Part shown: positions 47,829-58,239 of the stretch, piece after piece
How the letters are laid out: every line of letters begins with the position of its first letter
Position numbering within the stretch: the first letter of the stretch is position 1
NCBI RefSeq assembly: GCF_001613265.1
Contig: NZ_BDCA01000002.1
Coordinates: 248,001 to 312,000, forward strand
DNA length: 64,000 nucleotides
Direction: 5' to 3'
DNA from: Nocardia vermiculata NBRC 100427
Lineage (GTDB): Bacteria; Actinomycetota; Actinomycetes; Mycobacteriales; Mycobacteriaceae
The notes under the pieces: generated by a model
Seen by the model: the letters and a program-made list of their open reading frames with translations, nothing else
Told to the model about the DNA's origin: nothing
The model's database searches: none
Translations under genes and position numbers: made by a program

Positions 47829-49442
47829 TCAGCCCGCCGCGGCGACATCCTTGGCCCAGCGGTAGTCGGCCTTACCCGCCGGAGTGCGCCGGACCTCGTC
47901 GACACACACCATCGAACGCGGAATCTTGTAGCCGGCCAGGGTCTCTCGGCAATGCTTCTGCACCTCGTCCAAGCTCAGCTCCGGCGCGTCCGGGTAGATC
48001 TCGACGACCGCGGCAACACGCTGGCCCATCCGTTCGTCCGGGACCGGGACCACCAGGGCGTCGGCGATCGAGGGGTGCGCGTGCAGCGCCGCCTCGACCT
48101 CCTCGGCGAAGACCTTCTCACCACCGCTGTTGATGCACTGCGAGCCGCGCCCCAGGAAGATGATGGTGCCGTCGGCCTCCACCCGGCCCATATCGCCCAG
48201 CACCGCCAGCCGGGTGCCGTCGGCACGGGTCGGGAAGGTGCGGGCGGTCTTGTCCTCGTCGTTGTAGTAGCCGAGCGGGACGTTGCCGATTCGTGCGATG
48301 AATCCCTCCTGGTCGGAACCCGGTGCGAGCTCCTCGAGTTGTTCGTCGACCACGATCATGTTCGCCGATTTCGGCATGCGCAGGGTTCCGGCCTCGTCGA
48401 CGGTGAACGCGCCGTCGTTTCCGGTCTCCGACGCACCGAAGTTGTCTCGTAGCAGCAGATCCGGTTTGACCGCGAGCATTCGGTTACGCACCCCGACCGA
48501 CCAGATGCCGCCGCCGGAGGTGATCGAGAACAGTGAGCTGAAGTCGATCTCGTCCTTGCGCCGTTCCATCTCGTCGACGAGCGGCAGGCCCATGCCGTCA
48601 CCGACGATCAGGATCACCGTCAGCTTCTCCTGCTCGATCCCTTCGACCACCTTGCGCGGATCGAAGTCGCGCATCAGGACCACCCGGGCACCGAGGGTGA
48701 AGAAGGTGAACAGCGAATACAGCGCCGCGCCGTGCATCAGCGGCGCCGCGATCAGGAACGCCATTTCCGGGAAGTCCGGTGCGGCAGCGGCCACTTCGTC
48801 GAGATCGCGCCGTTGCTCGGTGCCGTACGGATTACCACCGGACAACGGCTTGCGGAAGAAGTCGTCGTGGCGCCACACCACGCCCTTCGGATACCCCGTG
48901 GTGCCGCCGGTGTAGAGCACGTACCGGTCGTCGCCGGTGCGCGGGTCGAATTCCGCGGTGCGCGGCAGCGCCTCCGCGTCGGAGAACGACACCACCGCGA
49001 CCGATCGCTCCGTGGCCGCGGCACGCAGTTCGTCGGCCACCGCTCCCACGACGAACACGGTGCGCAGCTTCGGGCAGGCACCGAGCAGCCCGGCCAGGGT
49101 GCGCTGATGCTCGGGAAGTTCGACGACGACCGCCACCGAATCCGAATTGGTGAAAATGTATTCGAGTTCGGCCGGGGTGTAGCGATAGTTGACGTTGATC
49201 GGCACCGCACGGACCTTGATGAGTCCGAGAATGCTCGTCACATGCTCGACACTGTTCTTCAGGAACAGCGAAACATGTTCCCCCGCAGCAATACCCGACT
49301 GCTCGAAGAGCCGGGCCACGGTGTTGGCCGTGCCGTCCAACTCCGCGTAGGTCAGGTGCCGCCCCTCGTAGGTCAATGCGATGCGATCGGGCACCGCCGC
49401 AGCCACCGACTCGAAAATATCCGCCAAATTGAACTGCACCAT
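47829..49442 (-). CDS. Acyl-CoA synthetase, FadD19-like (steroid side-chain type candidate)
   Basis: 537 residues from ATG 49442 (AAAGAGG upstream). AMP-binding motif YTGGTTGYPKGVVWRHDDFF, GASETGNDGAF, GDMGRVEADGTIIFLGRGSQCINSGGEKVFAEEVE and the catalytic lysine in RTPAGKADYRWAKD. These are close to FadD19/FadD17-type enzymes that ligate CoA to C24-26 steroid acids or related branched acids. A textbook KstR box lies 112 bases upstream, supporting a cholesterol-regulon role. A general fatty acyl-CoA ligase is the alternative. It converges on copA. Confidence 0.87.
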   Translation of the reverse strand: MVQFNLADIFESVAAAVPDRIALTYEGRHLTYAELDGTANTVARLFEQSGIAAGEHVSLFLKNSVEHVTSILGLIKVRAVPINVNYRYTPAELEYIFTNSDSVAVVVELPEHQRTLAGLLGACPKLRTVFVVGAVADELRAAATERSVAVVSFSDAEALPRTAEFDPRTGDDRYVLYTGGTTGYPKGVVWRHDDFFRKPLSGGNPYGTEQRRDLDEVAAAAPDFPEMAFLIAAPLMHGAALYSLFTFFTLGARVVLMRDFDPRKVVEGIEQEKLTVILIVGDGMGLPLVDEMERRKDEIDFSSLFSITSGGGIWSVGVRNRMLAVKPDLLLRDNFGASETGNDGAFTVDEAGTLRMPKSANMIVVDEQLEELAPGSDQEGFIARIGNVPLGYYNDEDKTARTFPTRADGTRLAVLGDMGRVEADGTIIFLGRGSQCINSGGEKVFAEEVEAALHAHPSIADALVVPVPDERMGQRVAAVVEIYPDAPELSLDEVQKHCRETLAGYKIPRSMVCVDEVRRTPAGKADYRWAKDVAAAG

Positions 49443-49553
49443 CGCCTCTTTCCGACGGCGGAACCGCCAACTCCACCATGGCTCTACCGCTAGCGGTGTG
49501 CCACAGAACACACTCCGAATGCAGGCAACCTACCAAATCGGCCCCGCGATATC

Positions 49554-49567
49554 TAGAACACGTTCTA
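49554..49567. promoter_or_regulatory. KstR-type operator upstream of fadD
   Basis: TAGAACACGTTCTA matches the KstR consensus TnnAACnnGTTnnA at every fixed position and is extended by one more pair to CTAGAAC-AC-GTTCTAG (49553-49568). It lies between fadD and ksgA, upstream of fadD only. In mycobacteria and Rhodococcus KstR represses cholesterol-catabolism genes until a 3-oxo-cholestenoyl-CoA ligand binds. Confidence 0.8.
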
Positions 49568-49581
49568 GGATGCGGCCGCGC

Positions 49582-49640
49582 CGTCCTACTCATCGGGAAC
49601 GCGGCCTCATCGGGAACGCGGCGTCCTACCCATCGGGAAT
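49582..49640. repeat. Short nested direct repeats between fadD and ksgA
   Basis: CATCGGGAACGCGGC occurs at 49591-49605 and 49608-49622 (period 17). An 18-bp unit starting CGTCCTAC and ending CATCGGGAA occurs at 49582-49599 and 49622-49639 with one mismatch. CATCGGGAA is thus present three times. No family of interspersed repeats is recognised. Confidence 0.7.
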
Positions 49641-49669
49641 CAGCAGGATGCGAGCCGCGGGGCCGACGC

Positions 49670-50551
49670 TCAGCCCTGCGCGGCCAGCCGCACGAAGGCC
49701 GCGGTGTCGAGTGTCTCCCCCCGAGCAGTGGGCGCGATACCCGCAGCCACCAGCCGTCGCTCGGCCTCCACCGGCGAGCCGGCCCAACCGGACAGTGCGG
49801 CCCGCAACGTCTTGCGGCGCTGCGCGAAGGCCGCATCGACCACGGCGTACACCCGCCGCCGGTGCGCACTGTCCAGCGACCACGGCGGATTCTCGAAGCG
49901 CTCGATCCGCACCAGACCCGATTCGACTTGCGGTACCGGCCAGAACACCTGGCGACCGACCGCCCCCGCCCGGCGGACGGTGCCGAAGAAACCCGCCTTC
50001 ACACTCGGCACCCCGTAGGTCCGGGAGCCCGGATCGGCCGCGAGCCGGTCGGCCACCTCGGCCTGGACCATCACCAATGCCGTTCTGATGCTGGGTAATT
50101 CGGCCAGCAGATGCAGCAGCACCGGCACCGCGACGTTGTACGGCAGATTCGCGACCAGCGCGGTCGGCACACCGGGCAGATCCGCTGCCGAGACCCGCAG
50201 CGCATCGCCCGATACCACCGCCAGCCGATCGGCCAGTTCGGGCGCACGCTGCCGCACCGTCTCCGGCAAATGCTGCGCCAGGACCGGATCCAGCTCCACC
50301 GCGATCACCCGGTCGACCACATCGAGCAGAGCCAGGGTCAGCGACCCCAGCCCCGGGCCGACCTCGAGTGCCACATCCCCGCGCCCCACCCGGGCCGCTC
50401 CGACGATGCGCCGCACGGTGTTCGCATCGTGCACGAAGTTCTGGCCGAGCTGTTTGGTCGGCCGCACACCGAACCGTTCCGACAACACCCGAACTTCGGC
50501 GGGACCGAGCAGTTCGGCCAGGCCACGGGCTTCGTTCACAGGTTCGGACAC
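49670..50551 (-). CDS. ksgA: 16S rRNA (adenine1518-N6/adenine1519-N6)-dimethyltransferase
   Basis: 293 residues from GTG 50551. [16 protein letters not shown] and the SAM loop [15 protein letters not shown] begin the Rossmann domain; [15 protein letters not shown] is the target-adenine NLPYN motif; [10 protein letters not shown] and [12 protein letters not shown] continue the pattern. The enzyme dimethylates two adjacent adenines in helix 45 during 30S maturation. Its loss gives kasugamycin resistance. In mycobacteria it is followed by ispE; here fadD is next on the same strand. Confidence 0.95.
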   Translation of the reverse strand: MSEPVNEARGLAELLGPAEVRVLSERFGVRPTKQLGQNFVHDANTVRRIVGAARVGRGDVALEVGPGLGSLTLALLDVVDRVIAVELDPVLAQHLPETVRQRAPELADRLAVVSGDALRVSAADLPGVPTALVANLPYNVAVPVLLHLLAELPSIRTALVMVQAEVADRLAADPGSRTYGVPSVKAGFFGTVRRAGAVGRQVFWPVPQVESGLVRIERFENPPWSLDSAHRRRVYAVVDAAFAQRRKTLRAALSGWAGSPVEAERRLVAAGIAPTARGETLDTAAFVRLAAQG

Positions 50552-50663
50552 GCCCGTCAAGGTACCAAGCGAACCGCACCGGACCAGCGTCCGATCACCC
50601 CACCGTTCCGAGCGGGACAGCACCGGCTCCGAAATCCGAGTAGACGGCGGTGCGCTGATGTAA

Positions 50664-51881
<1,218 letters not shown>

Positions 51882-52006
51882 TCAATCTCGGTGACGAGGA
51901 AATATCACGACCGCGCAATCGTAAGTGAACCCGAGCACACCGGCAGGGCGAAGTCCGCTTCTGTGACGTACCGCACGCGCGCAGCGGCCATCGCCCCGCA
52001 CGTGAG

Positions 52007-52840
52007 TCAGCGCGGCAGCCGGTAGATCCGCTCCGCATTGGCGGTGGTGATCGCCGCGAGGTCGGTCGGATCCTGACCGCGCAACCCGGCCAGCGCCCGC
52101 ACCGTGTACGGCAGGCAGTACGGCTCGTTGGGCGCACCACGGAACGGATGCGGGGTGAGGAAAGGCGCATCGGTTTCGACCAGAATCTGCTCGTCCGGCA
52201 CCAAGGTGGCCGCATCCCGCAATTCGTGGGCGTTCTTGAAGCTCACCGTGCCGGAGAAACTGAGCACGTATCCCTCGGCCACACAGGCCTGCGCCATATT
52301 CGCGTCGGAGGAGAAGCAGTGGAAGATCACCGTTTCCGGCGCCCCCTCGTCCAGCAGCACCGCGAGTACATCGTGATCGGCCTCACGGTTGTGGATCATC
52401 AGCGGTTTGTCCAGGCGCTTGGCCAGGTCGATATGCCAACGGAACCCCTCGACCTGATCCTCGACGGCGGCACAACCGTCGAGTTTGCCGGGCCAGTAGT
52501 AGTCCAGGCCGGTCTCGCCGACCGCCACCACGCGCTCGTCGGCGGCCAGTTTCTCCAGCTCGGCCCGGGTGGCGTCGTCGAGTGCGTTCGCCCGCGTCGG
52601 ATGCAGGGCGACTGCGGCGTAGACCCGCGGATCCCAGTGCGCGGCGGTGACCGCGAAGCGGGCCGCGTCCAGATCGTCGGCGATGGTCACCACCCGTCCC
52701 ACCCCCACGGCGGCGGCCCGGTCGACCATGGCGGCAACCGATTCCGCGTCCTCGGCGCCACAGGCGTCGAGATGGGTGTGTGCGTCGATCAGCGGCGCCA
52801 GCGGTTCGGGTGGCTCGGGCGCGGGTCGTTTACCGGGCAT
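52007..52840 (-). CDS. tatD: TatD family metal-dependent hydrolase/deoxyribonuclease
   Basis: 277 residues from ATG 52840. DAHTHLDACG gives the first HxH metal pair; GETGLDYYW carries the bridging glutamate; DKPLMIHNREAD the third His; HCFSS the fourth; ETDAPFLTPHPFRGAPNEP the catalytic aspartate. TatD enzymes are metal-dependent DNases and may also remove D-aminoacyl groups. It sits between metG and rpfB as in mycobacteria and is read in the rpfB direction. The gap 51845-52006 shows nothing else I can name. Confidence 0.92.
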   Translation of the reverse strand: MPGKRPAPEPPEPLAPLIDAHTHLDACGAEDAESVAAMVDRAAAVGVGRVVTIADDLDAARFAVTAAHWDPRVYAAVALHPTRANALDDATRAELEKLAADERVVAVGETGLDYYWPGKLDGCAAVEDQVEGFRWHIDLAKRLDKPLMIHNREADHDVLAVLLDEGAPETVIFHCFSSDANMAQACVAEGYVLSFSGTVSFKNAHELRDAATLVPDEQILVETDAPFLTPHPFRGAPNEPYCLPYTVRALAGLRGQDPTDLAAITTANAERIYRLPR

Positions 52841-52943
52841 CGGACCAGATTAGACAGGCCCGCCACGGCCCGTTGCCCCCGGCGCCGGGTCACCTCGATA
52901 TCGGCGTGAGCCGAAATCGGCGGCGGATTACAGTGGACACACC

Positions 52944-54536
52944 ATGAGCGCACCCGAACTCACGTCGACCCCCCAGACACCGAACGCTGCCCCGGCTTTC
53001 TACATCACCACGGCGATCGCCTATCCCAACGGCGCGCCGCATATCGGGCATGCCTACGAGTACATCTCCACCGATACGATTGCGCGTTTCAAGCGGCTCG
53101 ACGGCTACGACGTGTATTTCATGACCGGAACCGACGAGCACGGCCAGAAGGTGCAGCAGGCCGCGCGCGCCGCGGGCGTCTCCGTGGAGGAGTACGCCGC
53201 GGGTAATTCGGATGTGTTCGAGCGCATGGACTCCGCGCTCGATATCTCCTACGACCGGTTCATCCGCACCACCGACGAGGATCACCTGGCCGCCAGCATC
53301 GCGATCTGGGAGCGGATGCAGGCCGAGGGCGATATCTATCTCGACACCTATTCGGGCTGGTATTCGGTGCGTGACGAGGCGTTCTACACCGAGGAGGAGA
53401 CGACGGTCGGCGCGGACGGGACACGCGTCGCGACCGAGACCAACACCCCGGTGGAGTGGACCGAGGAATCGAACTACTTCTTCCGGCTGTCGAAATATCA
53501 GGACCGGCTGCTCGAACTGTACGAGACCACGCCGGATTTCATTCTGCCCGCGACCCGGCGCAACGAAATCATCAGCTATGTGAAGGCGGGCCTGAAGGAT
53601 CTGTCGATTTCGCGGACCACCTTCGACTGGGGTGTTCCGGTGCCCGGCGATCCGGCCCACGTGATGTACGTGTGGGTGGACGCGCTCACCAACTATCTGA
53701 CCGGTGTCGGTTTCCCGAATACGGATTCGGCTGCCTTCCAGCGTTTCTGGCCCGCCGATGTGCACATCATCGGCAAGGACATCACTCGCTTCCACACCGT
53801 CTACTGGCCGGCATTCCTGATGTCGGCCGGTGTCGAATTGCCGAAACGCGTTTTCGTGCACGGTTTCTTGTTCAACAAGGGCGAGAAGATGTCGAAATCG
53901 GTGGGCAATGTGGTGGACCCGCTGGCGCTGGTCGAGCAGTACGGCCTGGACGCGGTGCGGTTCTTCCTGCTGCGCGAGATCTCCTACGGTCAGGACGGCT
54001 CCTACAGCCACGACGCCATCGTCGGCCGGATCAACACCGACCTCGCCAACGAATACGGCAACCTGGTGCAGCGCAGCCTGAAGATGGTGGCCCGCGATTT
54101 CGATTCGACGGTTCCGACCCCGGGCGAGTTCACCGAGGCCGACCGCGCGCTGCTCGAGCGCGCGAACGCGCTGCCGGAACGCTGCCGTGCCGAATTCGAC
54201 GTGCAGCAGCTGCATCTGGCATTGGAGGCGATCTGGCTCACCCTGGGCGAGACGAACAAGTACTTCTCGGCGCAGCAGCCGTGGGCGCTGGCGAAGTCCG
54301 GAACGCCGGAGGATGTCGCGCGTGAGGCCACTGTGCTGTACGTGACCCTCGAGGTGCTGCGGATCGTGTCGATCCTGGTGCAGCCGGTGATCCCGGGTTC
54401 GGCGGGACGGATTCTCGATCAGCTAGGCCAGACCGGGCGCACGTTCGCCGACCTGGCCACCCCGATCGAGGCCGGTCTGGCGCTCCCCGCTCCGGAACCG
54501 GTGTTCCCCAAATACGTCGAGCCGAAAGCGAAGTAG
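52944..54536 (+). CDS. metG: Methionyl-tRNA synthetase
   Basis: 530 residues from ATG 52944. Class I synthetase: [14 protein letters not shown] is the HIGH motif, [15 protein letters not shown] is the KMSKS loop, [16 protein letters not shown] marks the connective region. The zinc-knuckle cysteines seen in some MetRS are missing in the CP1 part ([13 protein letters not shown]), as in the MetRS2 type of actinobacteria. There is no C-terminal tRNA-binding EMAP domain. It is divergent from tatD and followed by a TetR gene 13 bases later. Confidence 0.97.
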   Translation: MSAPELTSTPQTPNAAPAFYITTAIAYPNGAPHIGHAYEYISTDTIARFKRLDGYDVYFMTGTDEHGQKVQQAARAAGVSVEEYAAGNSDVFERMDSALDISYDRFIRTTDEDHLAASIAIWERMQAEGDIYLDTYSGWYSVRDEAFYTEEETTVGADGTRVATETNTPVEWTEESNYFFRLSKYQDRLLELYETTPDFILPATRRNEIISYVKAGLKDLSISRTTFDWGVPVPGDPAHVMYVWVDALTNYLTGVGFPNTDSAAFQRFWPADVHIIGKDITRFHTVYWPAFLMSAGVELPKRVFVHGFLFNKGEKMSKSVGNVVDPLALVEQYGLDAVRFFLLREISYGQDGSYSHDAIVGRINTDLANEYGNLVQRSLKMVARDFDSTVPTPGEFTEADRALLERANALPERCRAEFDVQQLHLALEAIWLTLGETNKYFSAQQPWALAKSGTPEDVAREATVLYVTLEVLRIVSILVQPVIPGSAGRILDQLGQTGRTFADLATPIEAGLALPAPEPVFPKYVEPKAK

Positions 54537-54549
54537 GCGAGGCGGCCGC

Positions 54550-55236
54550 ATGGAACCGGACCCTCCACGCAGTACTGCCCCCGCCGTCGACTCGCAGTTC
54601 GCCCAGCGGCACCGTACCGCCCGCGCGCAGACGCTCGGTGCGGCGCCGCGCGGGCGGATCATCGATGCGATGGTCGAATGCGTCGGCGCCCGCGGCTATT
54701 CCGCGACGACGCTGACCGATATCGTCGGCTCGGCACATGTCTCCCGCAGCACCTTCTACGAGCATTTCGAGAACAAGGAACACTGTTTCGTCGAGGCGGT
54801 GCACGCCGGTGCGGATATCGTCCGCGCCCGCATCGCCGACGAGCTGGCCGAACTGCCCGCCACGGCCGACCCCAGGCAGCGGCTCGAGACCGTCATCACC
54901 ACGTTCTGCGCGGTGGTGGCGACCGAACCGGATTTCTCCCGGCTCATTCTGGTGGACTCACTGCTGGTCGGCGAGGCCGCCTCGAGGTTCCGCGACCTGG
55001 CCGTGGACTATTTCGCATTCCTGTACGGCAGCTTCCACCACCAGGCCCGCCAGATCGATCCGGAGCTGCGCGAGGTCCCGGATGCGTCGATCGCGCTGGT
55101 CCCCGATGCCATCGCCGAACGCACCCGCCGGGTGTTGGTGCACCAGGGTGCGCAGCACGTGCCGGCATTGGCCCCCGGCTTCGTCGAGTTCGCGAACACG
55201 GTGCTGGGTCTGATCTGCCAGCCCGCGCCCGCATAG
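54550..55236 (+). CDS. TetR-family regulator downstream of metG
   Basis: 228 residues from ATG 54550. The N end is a 30-residue disordered tail, then the helix-turn-helix GRIIDAMVECVGARGYSATTLTDIVGSAHVSRSTFYEHFENKEHCFVEAV. The C domain (ATEPDFSRLILVDSLLVGEAASRFRDLAVDYFAFLYGSFHHQARQ) is of the TetR_C type seen in lipid and drug regulators. The 13-base gap suggests it is transcribed from the metG promoter. Targets are not visible. Confidence 0.85.
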   Translation: MEPDPPRSTAPAVDSQFAQRHRTARAQTLGAAPRGRIIDAMVECVGARGYSATTLTDIVGSAHVSRSTFYEHFENKEHCFVEAVHAGADIVRARIADELAELPATADPRQRLETVITTFCAVVATEPDFSRLILVDSLLVGEAASRFRDLAVDYFAFLYGSFHHQARQIDPELREVPDASIALVPDAIAERTRRVLVHQGAQHVPALAPGFVEFANTVLGLICQPAPA

Positions 55237-55325
55237 CGAGCAGTGCCGGGCTACCTGCCCGAGCCGCGAAGACTGCCTCGACGTTCGCGCGGGAGCACGC
55301 TGCCCACCACGGCGCACGACATGCG

Positions 55326-56168
55326 TCAGCGCCCCCGCGCCGCGAGCACTGCATCGTAGAGCTCGCGGCGTGAGGCTCCGCCCGCCCTGGCGGCGACCTG
55401 TGCGCAGGCGTCCTTGAGGCGGGCGCCGTCGGCGACCAGCTCCTCGACCTCGTCCACCAGATCGACCGGATCGGCGGAAACAGGTTGGGCACCTTCGACG
55501 ACGACCGTGATTTCGCCGCGTGCGCCCTCGACCGCCCACTGTGCGAGTTCGCCGAGACCGCCGCGCACAACTTCCTCATAGGTCTTGGTCAGCTCCCGGC
55601 AGACAGCCGCGCGACGCTGGGCGCCGAGTACCTGCGCGGCGTCGGCCAGGCAGTCGGCCAGTCGGTGTGGTGACTCGAAGAACACCACCGCCCGGGTCTC
55701 GGTGACCAACGTGGACAGCCACTGCTTGCGCTGCCCGGACTTGCGCGGCGCGAAACCATCGAATGCGAAGCGTTCCATCGGCAGGCCGGACAGCGCGAGG
55801 GCCGTGGTCACCGCGGACGGTCCCGGCAGGCAGGTCACCGGCAGCTCGTGCTCGATGCACGCGGCGACCATCCGATACCCCGGATCGCTGACCGACGGCA
55901 TCCCGGCATCGGTGACCAGCAGCACGGTCTTGCCGGCCTCGATCTCGCCGAGCAGCATCGGTATCCGTGCGGTCTCCACATGGTCGTAGAAACTCACCAC
56001 CCGGCCGGTGATCTCGATATCGAGGGCCTTGGCCAGAGACTTGGTGCGGCGGGTGTCCTCCGCGGCGACCACCTCCGCGGTCGCGAGCGCATCGCGGAGC
56101 CGCGCAGACGCATCACCCACCTCCCCCATCGGCGTCGCCGCCAGCACCAGACGCCCGGTGTGCTCCAT
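55326..56168 (-). CDS. rsmI: 16S rRNA (cytidine1402-2'-O)-methyltransferase
   Basis: 280 residues from ATG 56168 (AAGGACGG upstream). TP-methylase fold: GRLVLAATPMGEVGDAS at the N terminus, VVAAEDTRRTKSLAKAL, VSFYDHVETARIPMLLGEIEAGKTVLLVTDAGMPSVSDPGYRMVAACIEH, and LPGPSAVTTALALSGLPMERFAFDGFAPRKSGQRKQWL. All are RsmI blocks. The enzyme methylates the ribose of C1402 in the decoding centre. It is divergent from the protein mannosyltransferase gene, as in mycobacteria. Confidence 0.95.
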   Translation of the reverse strand: MEHTGRLVLAATPMGEVGDASARLRDALATAEVVAAEDTRRTKSLAKALDIEITGRVVSFYDHVETARIPMLLGEIEAGKTVLLVTDAGMPSVSDPGYRMVAACIEHELPVTCLPGPSAVTTALALSGLPMERFAFDGFAPRKSGQRKQWLSTLVTETRAVVFFESPHRLADCLADAAQVLGAQRRAAVCRELTKTYEEVVRGGLGELAQWAVEGARGEITVVVEGAQPVSADPVDLVDEVEELVADGARLKDACAQVAARAGGASRRELYDAVLAARGR

Positions 56169-56284
56169 CGCCGTCCTTTCCGCAACCGTGTCCACCCATC
56201 ACACCGCACTGCCGGGGCGTGCCGCTATCCAGGTCCGCTCACCGCCGCGCAACCCACCCTCACACACCGCATACGATCGGGTGC

Positions 56285-57871
56285 GTGACCCAGCTGACCG
56301 ATACGCGACCGGCGATCGGCGCGGGCCCGGCCTCGTCCAGCCCGGCGCCGCTGCGCCCCTCGCCCGATTTCGGACCCACCGATCGAGCGCGCGGTTGGAT
56401 AGTCACGATCGTCCTGACCGCGATCGCGGCGATCACCCGGTTCACGATGCTGAACTACCCGACCGACGCCGGCACTCCGGTCTTCGACGAGAAGCATTAC
56501 GCACCACAGGCCTGGCAACTGCTCACCGGTGGTGGGGTCGAGGACAATCCGGCCTACGGGCTGGTGGTGCATCCCCCGGTGGGCAAGCAGATGATCGCGC
56601 TGGGCGAGGCACTGTTCGGCTACAGCAGTCTGGGCTGGCGTTTCACCGCGGCGATCTTCGGCTCGGTGCTGATATTGCTGGTCATCCGCATCACTCGGCG
56701 GATGACGCGGTCGACGCTGGTCGGTGCGATCGCGGGCATTCTGCTGATCGCCGACGGGGTGACCTTCGTATCCTCCCGGATCGGGATGCTCGATATCTTC
56801 CAGGCGGTATTCGTCGTGGGCGCCTTCGGCTGCCTGATCGTGGACCGCGATCAGGTTCGGGCGCGGCTGGCGCGCGCGGATGCGGAAGGCCGGATCGCAC
56901 TGTCGGATTTCGGGCCGCGCCTGGGAGTTCGATGGTGGCGCTTCGGCGCCGGCGTGCTGCTGGGCCTGGCCTGCGGTACCAAATGGTCGGGTCTGTACTT
57001 CATCATGTTCTTCGGCCTGATGACCGTGTGTTTCGATGTGGCGGCCCGGCGCGCCTACGGCGTGAAACGCCCCTGGGTGGGGGCCGCGGTACGCGATATC
57101 GGGCCCGCTCTGTACGCGCTGGTCGTCATCCCGCTGCTGCTCTATGTGGCCAGTTACTGGGGCTGGTTCGCCAGTGAGGACGGGTACGACCGGTATTCGG
57201 TCGGCAATGCCATCGGCGCGGGTGGTACCTGGTCGTGGGTGCCCGATGTGCTGCGCTCACTGGTGCACAATCAGGGCGAATCGCTGAAATTCCATGAGAG
57301 TCTGACCAATTCCGCGGGCAATCATCACCCGTGGGAATCCAAGCCGTGGTCGTGGCCGATGGGCCTGCGCCCGATGCTGTACTACTACGCCGACAACGGC
57401 GTCACCGGCTGCGGACAGGCGGTCTGTGTGAAGGCCGTGATGCTCATCGGCACACCTGCTATGTGGTGGGTATCGCTGCCGATGCTCGGATGGGCGCTGT
57501 GGCGCAGTATCACTCGTCGCGACTGGCGCTACGGCGCGGTGCTGGTCGGCTATCTCGCCGGCATTCTGCCCTGGTTCGCCGATCTGGACCGCCAGATGTA
57601 CTTCTTCTACGCGGTACCGATGGCACCGTTCCTGGTGATGGGTCTCGCGCTGGTGCTCGGCGACATCCTGGGCCCGGCACCGCTGCGGCGAACCCGGCCG
57701 GGTCGATGGTCTGCCGTGGCGAGCGAACGCCGCAGTCTGGGGCTGTTACTGGTCTGCCTGTATGTGGGGCTGGTGGTGGCGAACTTCATCTATCTCTGGC
57801 CGATCCTCACGGGCCTGCCGATCACCACCGGTAATTGGCACAACCATCTGTGGTTGCCGAGCTGGCGTTAG
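56285..57871 (+). CDS. pmt: Polyprenyl-phosphate-mannose protein O-mannosyltransferase (Pmt)
   Basis: 528 residues from GTG 56285. GT39 family membrane enzyme with about 11 helices. The N-terminal luminal loop contains the DE catalytic pair in FDEKHYAPQAWQLLTGGGVEDNPAY, followed by HPPVGKQMIALGEALFGYSSLGWR. C-terminal sections FASYWGWFASEDGYDRYSVGN and NHHPWESKPWSWPMGLRPM complete the family pattern. It transfers mannose to Ser/Thr of exported proteins during Sec export in actinobacteria. Its stop overlaps the convergent gntR gene by 4 bases. Confidence 0.93.
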   Translation: MTQLTDTRPAIGAGPASSSPAPLRPSPDFGPTDRARGWIVTIVLTAIAAITRFTMLNYPTDAGTPVFDEKHYAPQAWQLLTGGGVEDNPAYGLVVHPPVGKQMIALGEALFGYSSLGWRFTAAIFGSVLILLVIRITRRMTRSTLVGAIAGILLIADGVTFVSSRIGMLDIFQAVFVVGAFGCLIVDRDQVRARLARADAEGRIALSDFGPRLGVRWWRFGAGVLLGLACGTKWSGLYFIMFFGLMTVCFDVAARRAYGVKRPWVGAAVRDIGPALYALVVIPLLLYVASYWGWFASEDGYDRYSVGNAIGAGGTWSWVPDVLRSLVHNQGESLKFHESLTNSAGNHHPWESKPWSWPMGLRPMLYYYADNGVTGCGQAVCVKAVMLIGTPAMWWVSLPMLGWALWRSITRRDWRYGAVLVGYLAGILPWFADLDRQMYFFYAVPMAPFLVMGLALVLGDILGPAPLRRTRPGRWSAVASERRSLGLLLVCLYVGLVVANFIYLWPILTGLPITTGNWHNHLWLPSWR

Positions 57872-58233
57872 CCGATCACGCCGAGTGCGGCGCGCACGTA
57901 GTGCAGTGCGGTGTCGTCGTCCAGACCCAGCCGCCGGGCCACGGCCACGTATTCGGATGCGGCGCGGCCCGCGATATCGCGGGTCGGATCGCCGGAGGAG
58001 GCGATGAACGACCCCCTGCGGCCACGGGTTTCCAGTACCCCGTCCTGCTCGAGTTCCCGGTAGGCGCGCGCGACGGTGTTGGGTGCCAGCCCGAGTTCGA
58101 CGGCCAGGGCGCGCACCGTCGGTATCTTCGTTCCGGCGGTGAGCTCGCCCGAACGGACCCGGGCGACGATGCCCAGGCGCAATTGCTCGAACGGCGGCAC
58201 CGTCGACTCGTGGTCGACCGAAATTTCCAGCAT
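57868..58233 (-). CDS. GntR-family regulator, YtrA subfamily
   Basis: 121 residues from ATG 58233. The winged helix-turn-helix FEQLRLGIVARVRSGELTAGTKIPTVRALAVELGLAPNTVARAYRELEQDGVLETRGRRGSFI is followed by a short C-terminal helix pair, too small for a ligand domain. This is the YtrA pattern, usually controlling ABC transporters or stress operons. Here the adjacent gene is arcA, six bases downstream of its upstream neighbour's end, so it may be in the arcA transcript. Target unknown. Confidence 0.88.
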   Translation of the reverse strand: MLEISVDHESTVPPFEQLRLGIVARVRSGELTAGTKIPTVRALAVELGLAPNTVARAYRELEQDGVLETRGRRGSFIASSGDPTRDIAGRAASEYVAVARRLGLDDDTALHYVRAALGVIG

Positions 58234-58239
58234 CGGCGT

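Noticed and set aside
52841..52943. Possible T-box or other leader control before metG
   Set aside because: The gap is about 100 bases, without a specifier loop or antiterminator pattern that I can recognise.
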